NCBI RefSeq assembly: GCF_011303555.1
Contig: NZ_CP049868.1
Span: 5,270,001 to 5,334,000, forward strand
Direction of reading: 5' to 3'
Length of the DNA: 64,000 nucleotides
Origin: Pedobacter sp. HDW13
GTDB lineage: Bacteria > Bacteroidota > Bacteroidia > Sphingobacteriales > Sphingobacteriaceae
Below the pieces are notes generated by a model, which did not search any database, had not been told where the DNA came from, and saw nothing but the letters and a program-made list of their open reading frames with translations. Positions 28,037 to 37,456 of the stretch are shown one piece after another; within the stretch, counting starts at the first letter, position 1, and the number at the start of each line of letters is the position of its first letter. The translations under genes and the position numbers were made by a program.

Positions 28037-28051
28037 TGGTATTGTGCTTGT
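28037..28051 (+). promoter_or_regulatory. Candidate sigma-54 (-24/-12) promoter of the efflux operon
   Basis: TGG at 28037-28039 and TTG at 28048-28050 have exactly the spacing of the consensus TGGCAC-N5-TTGC; the intervening bases match only in part (TGGTAT...CTTGT). The operon it precedes ends with a sigma-54-dependent activator, which supports the call. The predicted transcript start would be about 14 bases before the ATG. Confidence 0.45.
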
Positions 28052-28075
28052 AATGGATGTGCTAAAAATATTTAG

Positions 28076-29323
28076 ATGGACACACTCATTGCCGAAGAAG
28101 TTTTAGCGAAAAAGAAGCAGAAAAAATACCTGATTGCCGGTATCATCCTGCTGGTAATTATAGCTTGCATTTGGTGGGTTAGGTTTTATTTTAAACCTGC
28201 TTTAACCCTTGCCGATATTACTACAGCAAAGGTAGAAGTTGGTATCATCGAAAATACCATTAACGCTACCGGTGAGGTACTGCCCGAATTTGAAGAAGTT
28301 TTAACCAGTCCGATTAATGCATCGATTAAAAAAGTTTTAATGGATGCCGGTAATAAGGTTACCAAAGGCCAGTCGATTTTAACCCTCGATAAATCTGTGA
28401 GTCAGACAGATTATGATAAACTTCAGTTCCAGATGGAATCGAAACAAAACGAGATCCGCAAGCTGAAACTCGATCTCGAGAAAAGTTTTTACGATATCAA
28501 ATCCAATAATAGCATCAAGCGATTGCGGATCAGCAATCTTACCGATGGAGTTTCTTCGGCCAAAAGATTGCTTAAAGCAGGAGGTGGTACAAAAGAAGAT
28601 GTAGAACGTGCCGAACTGGAACTTAAAGTTGCCGAACTCGAAAAGTTACAGCTCGAAAATGAAATCAGGAGCAAACAGCAAACGATGAAAATTGAGATCA
28701 GGGAGGCAGAAATCGCTTTGGCTATTCAACGAAATGACCTCGATGCGTTGAAACGCAGGCTCGATCTGGCCGATTTAATTGCCACAAGACCGGGTGTAAT
28801 TACCTGGGTAAATAAAAATATTGGATCAGCAGTGCACGAAGGCGATGCATTGGTTCGCATTGCCGATTTAAGTGGTTTTAAGGTTGCTGGTAGTATGTCT
28901 GATAATTTATTGGATAAAATCCACAACAACATGACGGCTATTATTCGCATAGGCGATACGCAGTTAAGGGGCTCAATTGTCAATATTTCACCTGCAGTAA
29001 ACAATGCAATTGTTTCGTTCGATATCCAGCTGAACCAAAAAGATAGCAAGGTGTTAAGACCAAACCAAAAAGTAGATGTTTTTTTGGTTACAGCTACACG
29101 TAATGGTGTTTTGAGGATGGCCAATGGTCCGGCATTTAACGGCACCGACCTGCAGGAAATTTTTGTGCTCAAAAATGGTATTGCCGAACGCAGAACCGTT
29201 AAAACAGGACTGAGTAACTTCGATTATGTAGAAATTTTAAGTGGTTTAAAAGCTGGTGACGAAGTAATTACTTCAGATATGGGCGAGTACAAAAATGTTA
29301 AAACAGTAACCATTAGCAATTAA
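28076..29323 (+). CDS. HlyD/MacA-type periplasmic adaptor of an ABC efflux system
   Basis: A 415-residue membrane-fusion protein. One N-terminal membrane helix (about 19-39) anchors it in the inner membrane. GEVLPEFEEVLTSPINASI begins the split lipoyl/barrel-sandwich domain. A long charged coiled coil runs from about 100 to 235, then ATRPGVITWVNKNIGSAVHEGD closes the lipoyl half and beta-barrel domains follow. It would bridge the ABC permeases and the TolC-like channel encoded downstream. It is the first gene of a seven-gene unit, 3 bp ahead of the TolC-like gene. Confidence 0.9.
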   Translation: MDTLIAEEVLAKKKQKKYLIAGIILLVIIACIWWVRFYFKPALTLADITTAKVEVGIIENTINATGEVLPEFEEVLTSPINASIKKVLMDAGNKVTKGQSILTLDKSVSQTDYDKLQFQMESKQNEIRKLKLDLEKSFYDIKSNNSIKRLRISNLTDGVSSAKRLLKAGGGTKEDVERAELELKVAELEKLQLENEIRSKQQTMKIEIREAEIALAIQRNDLDALKRRLDLADLIATRPGVITWVNKNIGSAVHEGDALVRIADLSGFKVAGSMSDNLLDKIHNNMTAIIRIGDTQLRGSIVNISPAVNNAIVSFDIQLNQKDSKVLRPNQKVDVFLVTATRNGVLRMANGPAFNGTDLQEIFVLKNGIAERRTVKTGLSNFDYVEILSGLKAGDEVITSDMGEYKNVKTVTISN

Positions 29324-29326
29324 GTT

Positions 29327-30787
29327 ATGACAAAGAAGTTTTTAATGATGCCTTTGTTGTGGTGGATCGGTTTCGGGGTTTTTGCCTTCCCTAAAAACGA
29401 TACGCTAAGGTTAACCTTGCCCCAGGTGGTAGCGATGGCTAAAGCCAATTCCATTGCTGCCAAGCAGGCCATTACGGTTAAAGAAACCAAATATTGGGAG
29501 TGGCGCACATTTAAATCCAATTACCAGCCTCAGCTAGCCTTAGAAGGTGTATTGCCTGGCTATACCAAAACCTATACCCAGGTGCAGCAGCCCAACGGAA
29601 GCATTCTTTTTCAGCCTGTACACTACGATAATTCATCGCTTACTTTAAATTTTAGCCAAAGTATTGCAGCAACCGGTGGTACCATTTACGGCACTACACA
29701 ATTGCAGCGTTTCGATGATTTCGACCGTAAAAACGTGCTTTACAATGGTATTCCGTACGGTTTGGGCTATACGCAACCCTTGTTGCAGTTTAATGCTTTA
29801 AGGTGGGACAAAAAAATTGAACCCCTGAAGTTTAACGAAAGCAAGCAGGCTTTTATAGAAACCCAGGAGAAAATATCGGTTACCGTAACCGAATACTTTT
29901 TCGATTTGCTTTTGGGGCAGGTTAACCTCGATATTGCCGAACTGAATTACGCCAATACCCAGAGAATTTTAACCATTGCAGATACCAAATTTGAACTGGG
30001 TAAAATTTCTAAAAATGAAATCTTACAGCTGCAATTAGAAGTTTTGAATGCCCAAAAGGCGGTAGGTACAGCCAAGCGCGATGTAGAAATTGCAACATTG
30101 AACCTAAGAAGTTACACCGGCATTGAGGGCGATGACCGGATCAAACTGAATATGCCGGCCGTGGTTGCGCAAATGAGTGTAGCTTCAGAAAAGGTACTGA
30201 GCGAGGCTTACGAAAACCGCTCGGATGCCATTGCATTTGTACGCAGGTTGGCCGAAGCCAGGAGGGATGTAGCTAGGGCCAAAGGCGAAAATGGCTTGAA
30301 AGCCACTTTGAGAGCTAATTTGGGTTATTCAAATGCGGCAACAAATGCCTTTGATGTGTATCGTTCGCCCAAAAACCAGCAATCTGTAGAGTTGCAGCTT
30401 TCTATTCCGGTAATGGATTGGGGCAGGTCTAAATCGCGCACCAAAACTGCACAGGCCAATGAGCAATTTACCATTTATGCCGTTGAGCAGGATAAGCAAA
30501 CCTTTAAGCAGCAGATTGTTACACAGGTTACCCTTTTTAATATGATGAAAGAGCAAATACAACTGACGGATAAAGCCGAAAAAATTGCTGCAGAAAAATA
30601 CAAAATAGCCGGTGAGCGCTACGTATTGGGAAATTTGAGTATTACCGATCTCAGCATTGCTTTCCAGGAAAACGACCGTGCCAAACGCGATTACGTTTCT
30701 TCTCTGCGCGATTTCTGGGCCGCATATTACCAACTGCGCTATTTATCCCTTTACGATTTTGAGCAAAATAAAAAAATCACCTATTAA
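29327..30787 (+). CDS. TolC-family outer membrane efflux protein
   Basis: A 486-residue exported protein (signal peptide in the first 20 or so residues, ending near VFAFP) with the two long helical repeats of TolC channels. Family-typical stretches include LDIAELNYANTQRILTIADT, ELGKISKNEILQLQLEV and YVLGNLSITDLSIAFQENDR. It forms the outer membrane exit for the adaptor and ABC permeases of the same operon. The next gene follows after 51 bp of AT-rich spacer without a hairpin. Confidence 0.92.
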   Translation: MTKKFLMMPLLWWIGFGVFAFPKNDTLRLTLPQVVAMAKANSIAAKQAITVKETKYWEWRTFKSNYQPQLALEGVLPGYTKTYTQVQQPNGSILFQPVHYDNSSLTLNFSQSIAATGGTIYGTTQLQRFDDFDRKNVLYNGIPYGLGYTQPLLQFNALRWDKKIEPLKFNESKQAFIETQEKISVTVTEYFFDLLLGQVNLDIAELNYANTQRILTIADTKFELGKISKNEILQLQLEVLNAQKAVGTAKRDVEIATLNLRSYTGIEGDDRIKLNMPAVVAQMSVASEKVLSEAYENRSDAIAFVRRLAEARRDVARAKGENGLKATLRANLGYSNAATNAFDVYRSPKNQQSVELQLSIPVMDWGRSKSRTKTAQANEQFTIYAVEQDKQTFKQQIVTQVTLFNMMKEQIQLTDKAEKIAAEKYKIAGERYVLGNLSITDLSIAFQENDRAKRDYVSSLRDFWAAYYQLRYLSLYDFEQNKKITY

Positions 30788-30838
30788 ATAAATATTTAAA
30801 ACCTTACATTTTACATCATCCATTTTATATCAAACATT

Positions 30839-31504
30839 ATGATACGCTTAAAGAACATCGAAAAAGTTTACCGCACTGATACGGTAGAAACGCTGGCCAT
30901 AAATGGCATTAACCTCGACATTGCCAGGGGCGAGTTTCTATCCATTATGGGGCCTTCTGGTTGTGGTAAAAGTACTTTGCTCAATATTATGGGCTTGCTT
31001 GATGAACCTTCAAAAGGCAATATACAGATCGATAGTCAGGATATCAGCAGTTATTCAGATCAGAAACTGGCCCGGTTCCGTAACGAAAAACTGGGTTTCA
31101 TTTTTCAAAGCTACCACCTCATTAACGATTTACAAGTGCTTGATAATGTAGAATTACCCTTGTTGTACCGCAACTCATCAGCTAAAGAGCGGAAAAAACT
31201 GGCTACTGCAGCTTTAGAAAAGGTAGGGTTGAGCAATCGTTTAAAACATTTTCCTACGCAGCTTTCCGGTGGTCAGCGGCAGCGTGTTGCCATTGCCAGA
31301 GCAATTGTAGGTAATCCGCAAATTATTTTGGCCGATGAGCCTACAGGTAACTTAGATAGTGCTATGGGGAATGAGATTATGGATATCCTGATTAACCTCA
31401 ATCAGAACGAGGGTACTACCATTGTGATGGTTACGCATGATGAAAATATGGCACACAAAACACATCGTTTGGTTCGCCTTTTCGATGGTTCTCAGGTTCA
31501 ATAA
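30839..31504 (+). CDS. ABC transporter ATP-binding protein (MacB/LolD type)
   Basis: A 221-residue ATPase with Walker A GPSGCGKST (about 38-46), Q-loop region FIFQSYHLI, signature LSGGQRQR, Walker [13 protein letters not shown] and switch His in VMVTHDE. Length and sequence are those of the LolD/MacB/FtsE group, which power FtsX-like permeases by mechanotransmission rather than by carrying a solute across the membrane. Two such permeases follow at 9 bp and 18 bp spacing. Confidence 0.94.
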   Translation: MIRLKNIEKVYRTDTVETLAINGINLDIARGEFLSIMGPSGCGKSTLLNIMGLLDEPSKGNIQIDSQDISSYSDQKLARFRNEKLGFIFQSYHLINDLQVLDNVELPLLYRNSSAKERKKLATAALEKVGLSNRLKHFPTQLSGGQRQRVAIARAIVGNPQIILADEPTGNLDSAMGNEIMDILINLNQNEGTTIVMVTHDENMAHKTHRLVRLFDGSQVQ

Positions 31505-31513
31505 AATACCGCT

Positions 31514-32749
31514 ATGTTAAAAAACTACTTTAAAATCGCCATAGCTGTACTCAAAAGGAGGAAATTTTTCACCTTCATCAGCTTATTCGGAATCAGTTTT
31601 ACGCTAACTATTTTAATGGTTACTACTGCATTTATGGATAAAGTTTTAAGTCCCGATTATCCCGATTTGAAACGCGAACGCTCGCTCTATGTGGGTAGCA
31701 TGGAATATAAAAATACCAAAGAAGGCTGGATGAACCGTAGCGACGTATCTTTTTACTTTTTCAAACATTATGTTTCAACCTTGAAAACAGTAGATAAAAT
31801 GGCGATTTCATCTAATCCCAAAGCATCAAACGCTTACGTAAACAATAAAAAGATAGTTATTGCCTATAAATACACCAATGCCGATTACTGGAATGTACTC
31901 GAATATCGCTTTTTGGAAGGTAAACCCTTTTCACAAAAGGAAATCGATAATGCTGATAAGGTAGCCGTTATTTCGGAAGAAACCCGAAAGGACTATTTTG
32001 GCGATGTAACCCATGTGGTGGGACAGTATATATCGGCTGATAACATTAATTATCGAGTAATTGGCGTAGTGGCCAATGTATCTAAAACGGTGAACAGCTT
32101 AAGCGGCGATATGTATCTGCCATACACCGTATCGACTGAAAATTACAATAAACCCGATTTAATGGGACCATATAACGCGGTATTGCTCGCCAAAAGCAAA
32201 GCTGATGTGCCTAAAATGCAAAAGGAATTTCAACAAATGATGCGCAGGGTACCAGTACCCAAAGATTTTGATAAGGTGTACAGCAACGCAGATCCCTTTT
32301 TTGCTTCAATGACCCGGAGGATAGCAGGCGATGGTGCAAATAACGGTACGACCAGGGTGGTTTCCATCATGAGTATTTTTGTATTGCTCTTTTTGTTGTT
32401 GCCAACCATTAACCTGGTAAACATTAACGTTACCCGCATTATGGAACGTTCATCAGAAATTGGTGTGCGTAAGGCTTTTGGGGCTTCTTCTAAAACCCTT
32501 GTTTACCAGTTTATCGTCGAAAATATGATCCTGACTTTTTTAGGTGGCCTGATTGGTTTTGTACTTTCATTGCTGGCTATTTACCTCATCAACGGTGCAA
32601 ATATCATTTCAAACATGCGCCTCAGCATGAATTTTACCGTATTGTTTTACAGTTTTATTGCCTGCATATTTTTTGGTTTAATTTCTGGCGTTTACCCTGC
32701 CTGGAGAATGTCGAAACTTAATGTAGTTAAAGCACTTAAAGCGCAATAA
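31514..32749 (+). CDS. FtsX/MacB-type ABC permease, first of two
   Basis: A 411-residue permease with one N-terminal helix (about 17-40), a large periplasmic MacB-type domain (about 45-275) and three C-terminal helices. SEIGVRKAFGASSKTLVYQFIVE is the FtsX-domain signature, and YPAWRMSKLNVVKALK is the usual C-terminal ending. It pairs with the next gene product to form the heterodimeric membrane part. Confidence 0.92.
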   Translation: MLKNYFKIAIAVLKRRKFFTFISLFGISFTLTILMVTTAFMDKVLSPDYPDLKRERSLYVGSMEYKNTKEGWMNRSDVSFYFFKHYVSTLKTVDKMAISSNPKASNAYVNNKKIVIAYKYTNADYWNVLEYRFLEGKPFSQKEIDNADKVAVISEETRKDYFGDVTHVVGQYISADNINYRVIGVVANVSKTVNSLSGDMYLPYTVSTENYNKPDLMGPYNAVLLAKSKADVPKMQKEFQQMMRRVPVPKDFDKVYSNADPFFASMTRRIAGDGANNGTTRVVSIMSIFVLLFLLLPTINLVNINVTRIMERSSEIGVRKAFGASSKTLVYQFIVENMILTFLGGLIGFVLSLLAIYLINGANIISNMRLSMNFTVLFYSFIACIFFGLISGVYPAWRMSKLNVVKALKAQ

Positions 32750-32767
32750 TCCCAAATAGAAGCTATT

Positions 32768-33952
32768 ATGATGTTCAGACATTTATTTAAATTAATATGG
32801 AACAAACGGAAACAGAATTTCCTGTTCCTCTCCGAAATACTCGTTTCCTTTATTGTGATATTCGCGGTATTTTCTTTCCTTACCTATTATTACCAGAATT
32901 ACAGCAAACCACTGGGCTTTGCCTATAAAAAAGTATGGTCAATCAGTTACGATAACGGCTTGTTAACTAAAGACCGCGATTCGCTCAGCATCTTTTACGA
33001 TAATTTGTATAACTCGCTAAAGGCTATGCCCCAGATTGAAGAGGTAAGCTATTCTGGTTCAAATTTTCCATACGCTAACAGTACCATGACTACTGGATTG
33101 CATTTAAACGGGAAGCGTTTCGGTTATGTAAACAATTATGTAATAGGAGCAGATTATAAAAAGGTATGGAACATTACCCTGATTGCAGGCAGATGGTTTT
33201 TACCAGAAGATGCCGTAACCAAAAACAAAAACCTCATCATTAACGAAACACTGAAGAAGCAGATGTTTGGCGAGGGGAATGCCATAGGTAAACTCATTGG
33301 CGATTACGAAGATAAAGAGAAAATGAAAGTGATTGGTGTGGTACAGGATATCAAAGCAAACGGCGATTTCTGGCCAGCTGGCAATGCTATGTTTAGCCGC
33401 TTAGATACCGGATACTTACGAAATAACCACAACATCCTCGTTAAAGTGCGCGATGGTGCCGATGCTACTTTCGAAAGCCAACTGTATAAAATCATGACCA
33501 ACACCATGAAAAATTCGGTTGAAATACAGCACCTGAGCGAAATGCGCGATGCTAAAAATGAAGTTACCATTATTCCGATGGTCATTTTTATCATCATTGC
33601 TGGTTTTCTCATTATCAATGTGGCATTGGGCTTATTCGGTGTGCTATGGTACAATATCAATAAGCGAAAAAGCGAAATCGGCCTGAGACGTGCCATAGGG
33701 GCTAGTGGCAGTTCCGTATCGTATCAATTGGTGATGGAGGCCATGATTTTGGCTACCATGTCGTTGATAATAGGCTGCTTTTTTGCCATTCAGTTTCCTT
33801 TGCTCAGCGTTTTCAATATTCCGGCAAGTGTGTATATCGTGGCCATGCTGCTGTCCATTTTGTTTATTTATCTGCTGGTTTTTGCCTGCTCATTGTATCC
33901 CGGCAAACAAGCTGCAGGTATTCATCCTGCTATTGCATTGCATGAAGAATAA
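32768..33952 (+). CDS. FtsX/MacB-type ABC permease, second of two
   Basis: A 394-residue permease with the same layout as its neighbour: an N-terminal helix (about 18-40), a periplasmic domain and three C-terminal helices with KRKSEIGLRRAIGASGSS and LYPGKQAAGIHPAIALHEE. The two permeases are clearly related but diverged, which suggests a fixed heterodimer. It ends 20 bp before the response regulator gene, with no terminator between, so transporter and regulators are probably one transcript. Confidence 0.92.
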   Translation: MMFRHLFKLIWNKRKQNFLFLSEILVSFIVIFAVFSFLTYYYQNYSKPLGFAYKKVWSISYDNGLLTKDRDSLSIFYDNLYNSLKAMPQIEEVSYSGSNFPYANSTMTTGLHLNGKRFGYVNNYVIGADYKKVWNITLIAGRWFLPEDAVTKNKNLIINETLKKQMFGEGNAIGKLIGDYEDKEKMKVIGVVQDIKANGDFWPAGNAMFSRLDTGYLRNNHNILVKVRDGADATFESQLYKIMTNTMKNSVEIQHLSEMRDAKNEVTIIPMVIFIIIAGFLIINVALGLFGVLWYNINKRKSEIGLRRAIGASGSSVSYQLVMEAMILATMSLIIGCFFAIQFPLLSVFNIPASVYIVAMLLSILFIYLLVFACSLYPGKQAAGIHPAIALHEE

Positions 33953-33972
33953 TACTTATCTTAACTTCGTAT

Positions 33973-35346
33973 ATGATATTAATTGTTGATGATGATATTG
34001 CGGTAAGAACTTCGCTTTCGTTGCTGTTAAAAAGTGCAGGAAATGAAGTGCTTATCGCAGATGAAGTGGTTAAGGCTTTTGAAATTATTAGAACGCAAAG
34101 TCCCGAACTCATTATCCTTGACCTGAACTTTTCGATCGATACCTCTGGAAAAGAAGGGATGGAACTGCTTAAAAAAATCAGAAATTTTGATGCAGCGGTT
34201 CCAATCATCCTGATTACGGGCTGGGCAAGCATCGAACTGGCAGTACAGGGAATGAAGCTTGGCGCAAACGATTTTATCAATAAGCCCTGGGATAACGATT
34301 ATGTGCTCCAGTCGGTAAAAACCCTGCTTCAGCTCAACCAGCAACAGCCACTATCGCGTACACGCAAGGAGCTGGATAAAAAATACAATTTTAAACAAAT
34401 TATTGGCGAAGATACAGGCCTGCTGAATATTTTAGAAACCATTGGTCGTGTAGCCGGAACCAACGCTTCGGTTTTGATTACCGGCGAGAGCGGTACCGGA
34501 AAGGAATTGATTGCAGAGGCCATACACGAAAATAGTATGCGTGCTGCAAAGCCTTTTGTTAAGGTAAATCTGGGTGGTATTTCTGCCTCATTATTCGAAA
34601 GTGAAATGTTTGGTCATGTGCGAGGAGCTTTTACTGATGCCCGCTTTGATAGGGTAGGCCGCTTTGAAATGGCCAATAAAGGAACCATTTTCTTAGATGA
34701 AATCGGCGATCTGGAAACGGCAAGTCAGGTAAAGTTATTACGCGTACTGCAAGATAGAACTTACGAGGTTTTAGGTAGCAGCCGTACCAAAACCGTTGAT
34801 GCCCGTGTAGTTTGCGCCACCAATAAAAACCTGAACGAAATGGTGAACGCAGGCTTTTTCAGGGAAGACCTTTTGTACCGTATTAATTTAATTACCATTC
34901 ATTTGCCTGCGCTTAGGGAACGCGCTACAGATATCCCCTTGCTGGTAAATTTCTTTATCAATAACATGAAAGAAATTTATAACCGCCCCGATTTAACGGT
35001 TTCAGGGGCGGCCATGCGCTGGCTGCAGCGGTTGCCTTTGCCTGGCAATATCCGCCAGTTAAAAAACCTGGTCGAAAGAACGGTTTTAATTAGCAGAAAC
35101 GAAGAATTGGGCCCAGAGGATTTCAAAGCCCAGTTAAATTTATCGCCATTAAAAAACGAACAGGTAAAACTTCCGGGGGTGGGCACCATGACTCTCGACC
35201 AAATGGAGGCAGAAATGGTTAAACAAGCCATGAATTTCCATAAAAACAGGATTACCAAAGCCGCTGCATCGCTGGGCATTACCCGAAATGCACTTTATCG
35301 TCGCCTGGAAAAATATCAAATTCCGTTTAATGAAACTGAAGACTAA
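33973..35346 (+). CDS. Sigma-54-dependent response regulator (NtrC type)
   Basis: A 457-residue activator. Receiver domain 1-120 with phosphoacceptor Asp50 (LIILDLNFS) and Lys104; AAA+ domain about 140-370 with Walker A GESGTGKE (171-178) and the sigma-54 contact loop GAFTDA (218-223); C-terminal Fis-type helix-turn-helix (ITKAAASLGITRNALYRRLE). The contact loop has Asp in place of the second Gly of GAFTGA. It is encoded after the transporter it probably activates and overlaps its kinase gene by 17 bp. A candidate -24/-12 promoter is seen before the adaptor gene. Confidence 0.92.
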   Translation: MILIVDDDIAVRTSLSLLLKSAGNEVLIADEVVKAFEIIRTQSPELIILDLNFSIDTSGKEGMELLKKIRNFDAAVPIILITGWASIELAVQGMKLGANDFINKPWDNDYVLQSVKTLLQLNQQQPLSRTRKELDKKYNFKQIIGEDTGLLNILETIGRVAGTNASVLITGESGTGKELIAEAIHENSMRAAKPFVKVNLGGISASLFESEMFGHVRGAFTDARFDRVGRFEMANKGTIFLDEIGDLETASQVKLLRVLQDRTYEVLGSSRTKTVDARVVCATNKNLNEMVNAGFFREDLLYRINLITIHLPALRERATDIPLLVNFFINNMKEIYNRPDLTVSGAAMRWLQRLPLPGNIRQLKNLVERTVLISRNEELGPEDFKAQLNLSPLKNEQVKLPGVGTMTLDQMEAEMVKQAMNFHKNRITKAAASLGITRNALYRRLEKYQIPFNETED

Positions 35347-36595
35347 ATACATCCTGTTTCTGGTTATCCTGCACCTAATTTGCCTGGTCATGAGCTTTTT
35401 TATCTTTCAGGATAATAAGGTTGTTTTCATGCTTACAGAGGTTTTTATCATCATTTCGGTATTAATTTCGCTCAATCTCTACAAGCAGCTTATCCTGCCG
35501 CTTACTTATTTAAGACAGGGTATTTCAGCCATAAAAGACCAGGATTTTAACGTCAAATTTTTATTTACAGGCAAAAAAGAGGTAGATGAACTGGTGGATG
35601 TGTATAACCGCATGATAGATGAATTGCGGAAAGAACGCACTAGACAACAGGAACAGCATTTTTTTCTTGAAAAACTTATCCAGACTTCACCAACAGGCAT
35701 TATTGTGCTTGATTTTGATGGACAGATTAAGCAGATTAACCCCAAAGCCACAGCGGTGTTGCAGGTTAATCCAGGCTTGTTATCGAATCATATTCAGGAT
35801 ATGGACACCGGAACTGCCAGAACGATCCGTATGGATGGTTTACATACCTTTAAGATTCAAAAATCGAGGTTTATGGACCGGGGTTTTGAGCGTATTTTTG
35901 TAATGATGGAGGAAGTTACCGCTGAAATTTTTGAGGCCGAAAAAAATGTTTACAGTAAGGTTATCCGCATGATGGCGCACGAAGTAAACAACACCGTTGG
36001 TCCGGTAAATTCCATCATGAACACTGCTTTGGCTCAACAGCATTTATGGCTAAACGAAGCCGACGACCAGTTGAAGAGCGCACTTAAAATTGCAGTCGAC
36101 AGGAACCAGAACCTGAATATGTTTATGCGCAATTTTGCCGATCTGGTTAAAATACCCATGGCCAAAAAAGCACAGATTGATATCGTAGGCCTACTTAAAT
36201 CGGTTTCCGAACTCATGTTTTTTCAGGCAAATGAAAAACAGGTCAGCTTTAAATTCAACCTCCCTGATCAACCATACCTGATCATGGCCGATGTAGAACA
36301 AATGGAGCAAGCGTTGATTAACATTATAAAAAATGCAATTGAAGCAATTGAAAACGGTGGATTTATTTTGTTTACTATCGATGTAAATAAGAAGACACTT
36401 GAAATTACGGATTCGGGCAAGGGCGTAGCCAAGGAAAATATCGGACAATTGTTTAGCCCGTTTTTTAGCACCAAAAAAGACGGACAGGGCATAGGTTTAA
36501 CCCTCGTAAGGGAAATTCTGCTAAACCACGGCTTCGAATTCTCATTAAAAACCTTCGGCGAAAAAGATACCCGCTTTACCATCAGGTTGATGTAG
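35330..36595 (+). CDS. Sensor histidine kinase, partner of the sigma-54 activator
   Basis: A 421-residue membrane kinase. Two helices at about 7-25 and 33-50 are separated by only a few residues, so almost no periplasmic sensor exists. HAMP-like (about 51-105) and PAS-like (about 108-200) segments follow, then the phosphoacceptor His217 (RMMAHEVNNTVGP) and an ATPase domain with NIIKNAIEAIENG, DSGKGV and GQGIGLTL. I start at ATG 35330, inside the end of the regulator gene, because the signal-like first helix begins there. It probably senses a membrane or cytoplasmic cue and phosphorylates the neighbour. Confidence 0.9.
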   Translation: MKLKTKYILFLVILHLICLVMSFFIFQDNKVVFMLTEVFIIISVLISLNLYKQLILPLTYLRQGISAIKDQDFNVKFLFTGKKEVDELVDVYNRMIDELRKERTRQQEQHFFLEKLIQTSPTGIIVLDFDGQIKQINPKATAVLQVNPGLLSNHIQDMDTGTARTIRMDGLHTFKIQKSRFMDRGFERIFVMMEEVTAEIFEAEKNVYSKVIRMMAHEVNNTVGPVNSIMNTALAQQHLWLNEADDQLKSALKIAVDRNQNLNMFMRNFADLVKIPMAKKAQIDIVGLLKSVSELMFFQANEKQVSFKFNLPDQPYLIMADVEQMEQALINIIKNAIEAIENGGFILFTIDVNKKTLEITDSGKGVAKENIGQLFSPFFSTKKDGQGIGLTLVREILLNHGFEFSLKTFGEKDTRFTIRLM

Positions 36596-36636
36596 TAGTG
36601 GTTTAAAAAAATAAGAAAATCAAAGTTTTTCCTCGC

Positions 36637-36644
36637 TATATTTG
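36637..36644 (+). promoter_or_regulatory. Candidate -7 element before the DUF2461 gene
   Basis: TATATTTG is an exact TAnnTTTG match 22 bp ahead of the start codon. No clear -33 element is seen. Confidence 0.35.
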
Positions 36645-36666
36645 ATTCAATTTCTAACCCTGAAAA

Positions 36667-37368
36667 ATGAAGAATAAGAGCGCTGAAGTAACTACGATAC
36701 CGGCATCAAGTATCGAATTTCTTACTCAATTAAAGGCAAATAATACCAGAGAATGGTTTAACGACCATAAAGAAGAGTTTATAGCACAACAAACTTATAT
36801 TGAAGAATTTGCATCTGCACTTTTGGGTGTACTGAATTTAACTGATGTAATTGAAACCCAAAGCGGCAAAAAGAGCTTGTACCGGATTTACCGCGATACC
36901 CGTTTCTCTAAAGACAAAACCCCCTACAAATCGCATTGGAGTGGCAGTTTTAAACGTGCATCGAAACAGAGGAGAGGTGGCTATTATTTTCATATCGAGG
37001 CAGGCAACAGTTTTGTGGCAGGCGGATTCTGGGCACCCTCGCCGGCAGATATCAAGCTGATTAGAGAAGATATTGCCTTTGACGGGACGCCTTTGAGGAA
37101 AATTATAGGCAGCAAAGAATTTGTAGCTAATTTTGGTACACTAAAAGGCGAGCAATTGGCTACAGCGCCAAAAGGTTTTGCTAAAAATGATCCCGAAATT
37201 GATTTGTTACGCTACAAACAGTTTTTGCTGGTCCGGAAATTTGATGATGAGGAAGTGCTTGATCCAGGTTTTTTGCAGCATGCAGGACAAACCTTCGCAG
37301 CCATGCGACCGTTTTTTGATTACATGAGCGCAGTACTAACGGGCGATGCCAATGGCGAAACGGAATAA
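36667..37368 (+). CDS. DUF2461 (TIGR02453) family protein
   Basis: A 233-residue soluble protein. EFLTQLKANNTREWFNDHKE at the start, YRDTRFSKDKTPYKSHWSG in the middle and YYFHIEAGNSFVAGGFWAP are the conserved blocks of the TIGR02453/DUF2461 family. No function is established. It is a single gene with its own candidate promoter, between the kinase gene and a TetR regulator. Confidence 0.85.
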   Translation: MKNKSAEVTTIPASSIEFLTQLKANNTREWFNDHKEEFIAQQTYIEEFASALLGVLNLTDVIETQSGKKSLYRIYRDTRFSKDKTPYKSHWSGSFKRASKQRRGGYYFHIEAGNSFVAGGFWAPSPADIKLIREDIAFDGTPLRKIIGSKEFVANFGTLKGEQLATAPKGFAKNDPEIDLLRYKQFLLVRKFDDEEVLDPGFLQHAGQTFAAMRPFFDYMSAVLTGDANGETE

Positions 37369-37417
37369 AAAGCATAAGTAATTTAAAAGTCTTTTTTTGA
37401 AATGCATTCTTTAAAAT

Positions 37418-37431
37418 ATACCAAATGGTTT
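37418..37431. promoter_or_regulatory. Operator-like site before tetR (ATACC-N4-GGTTT)
   Basis: ATACC-AAAT-GGTTT is an imperfect palindrome 25 bp before the tetR start codon. The reverse complement of the site at 38057-38070 is ATACC-TATC-GGTTT, identical at all ten outer positions. The pair is a good candidate for a TetR operator. Confidence 0.5.
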
Positions 37432-37456
37432 AATTTTAAGCCTTGAATCTACGATC

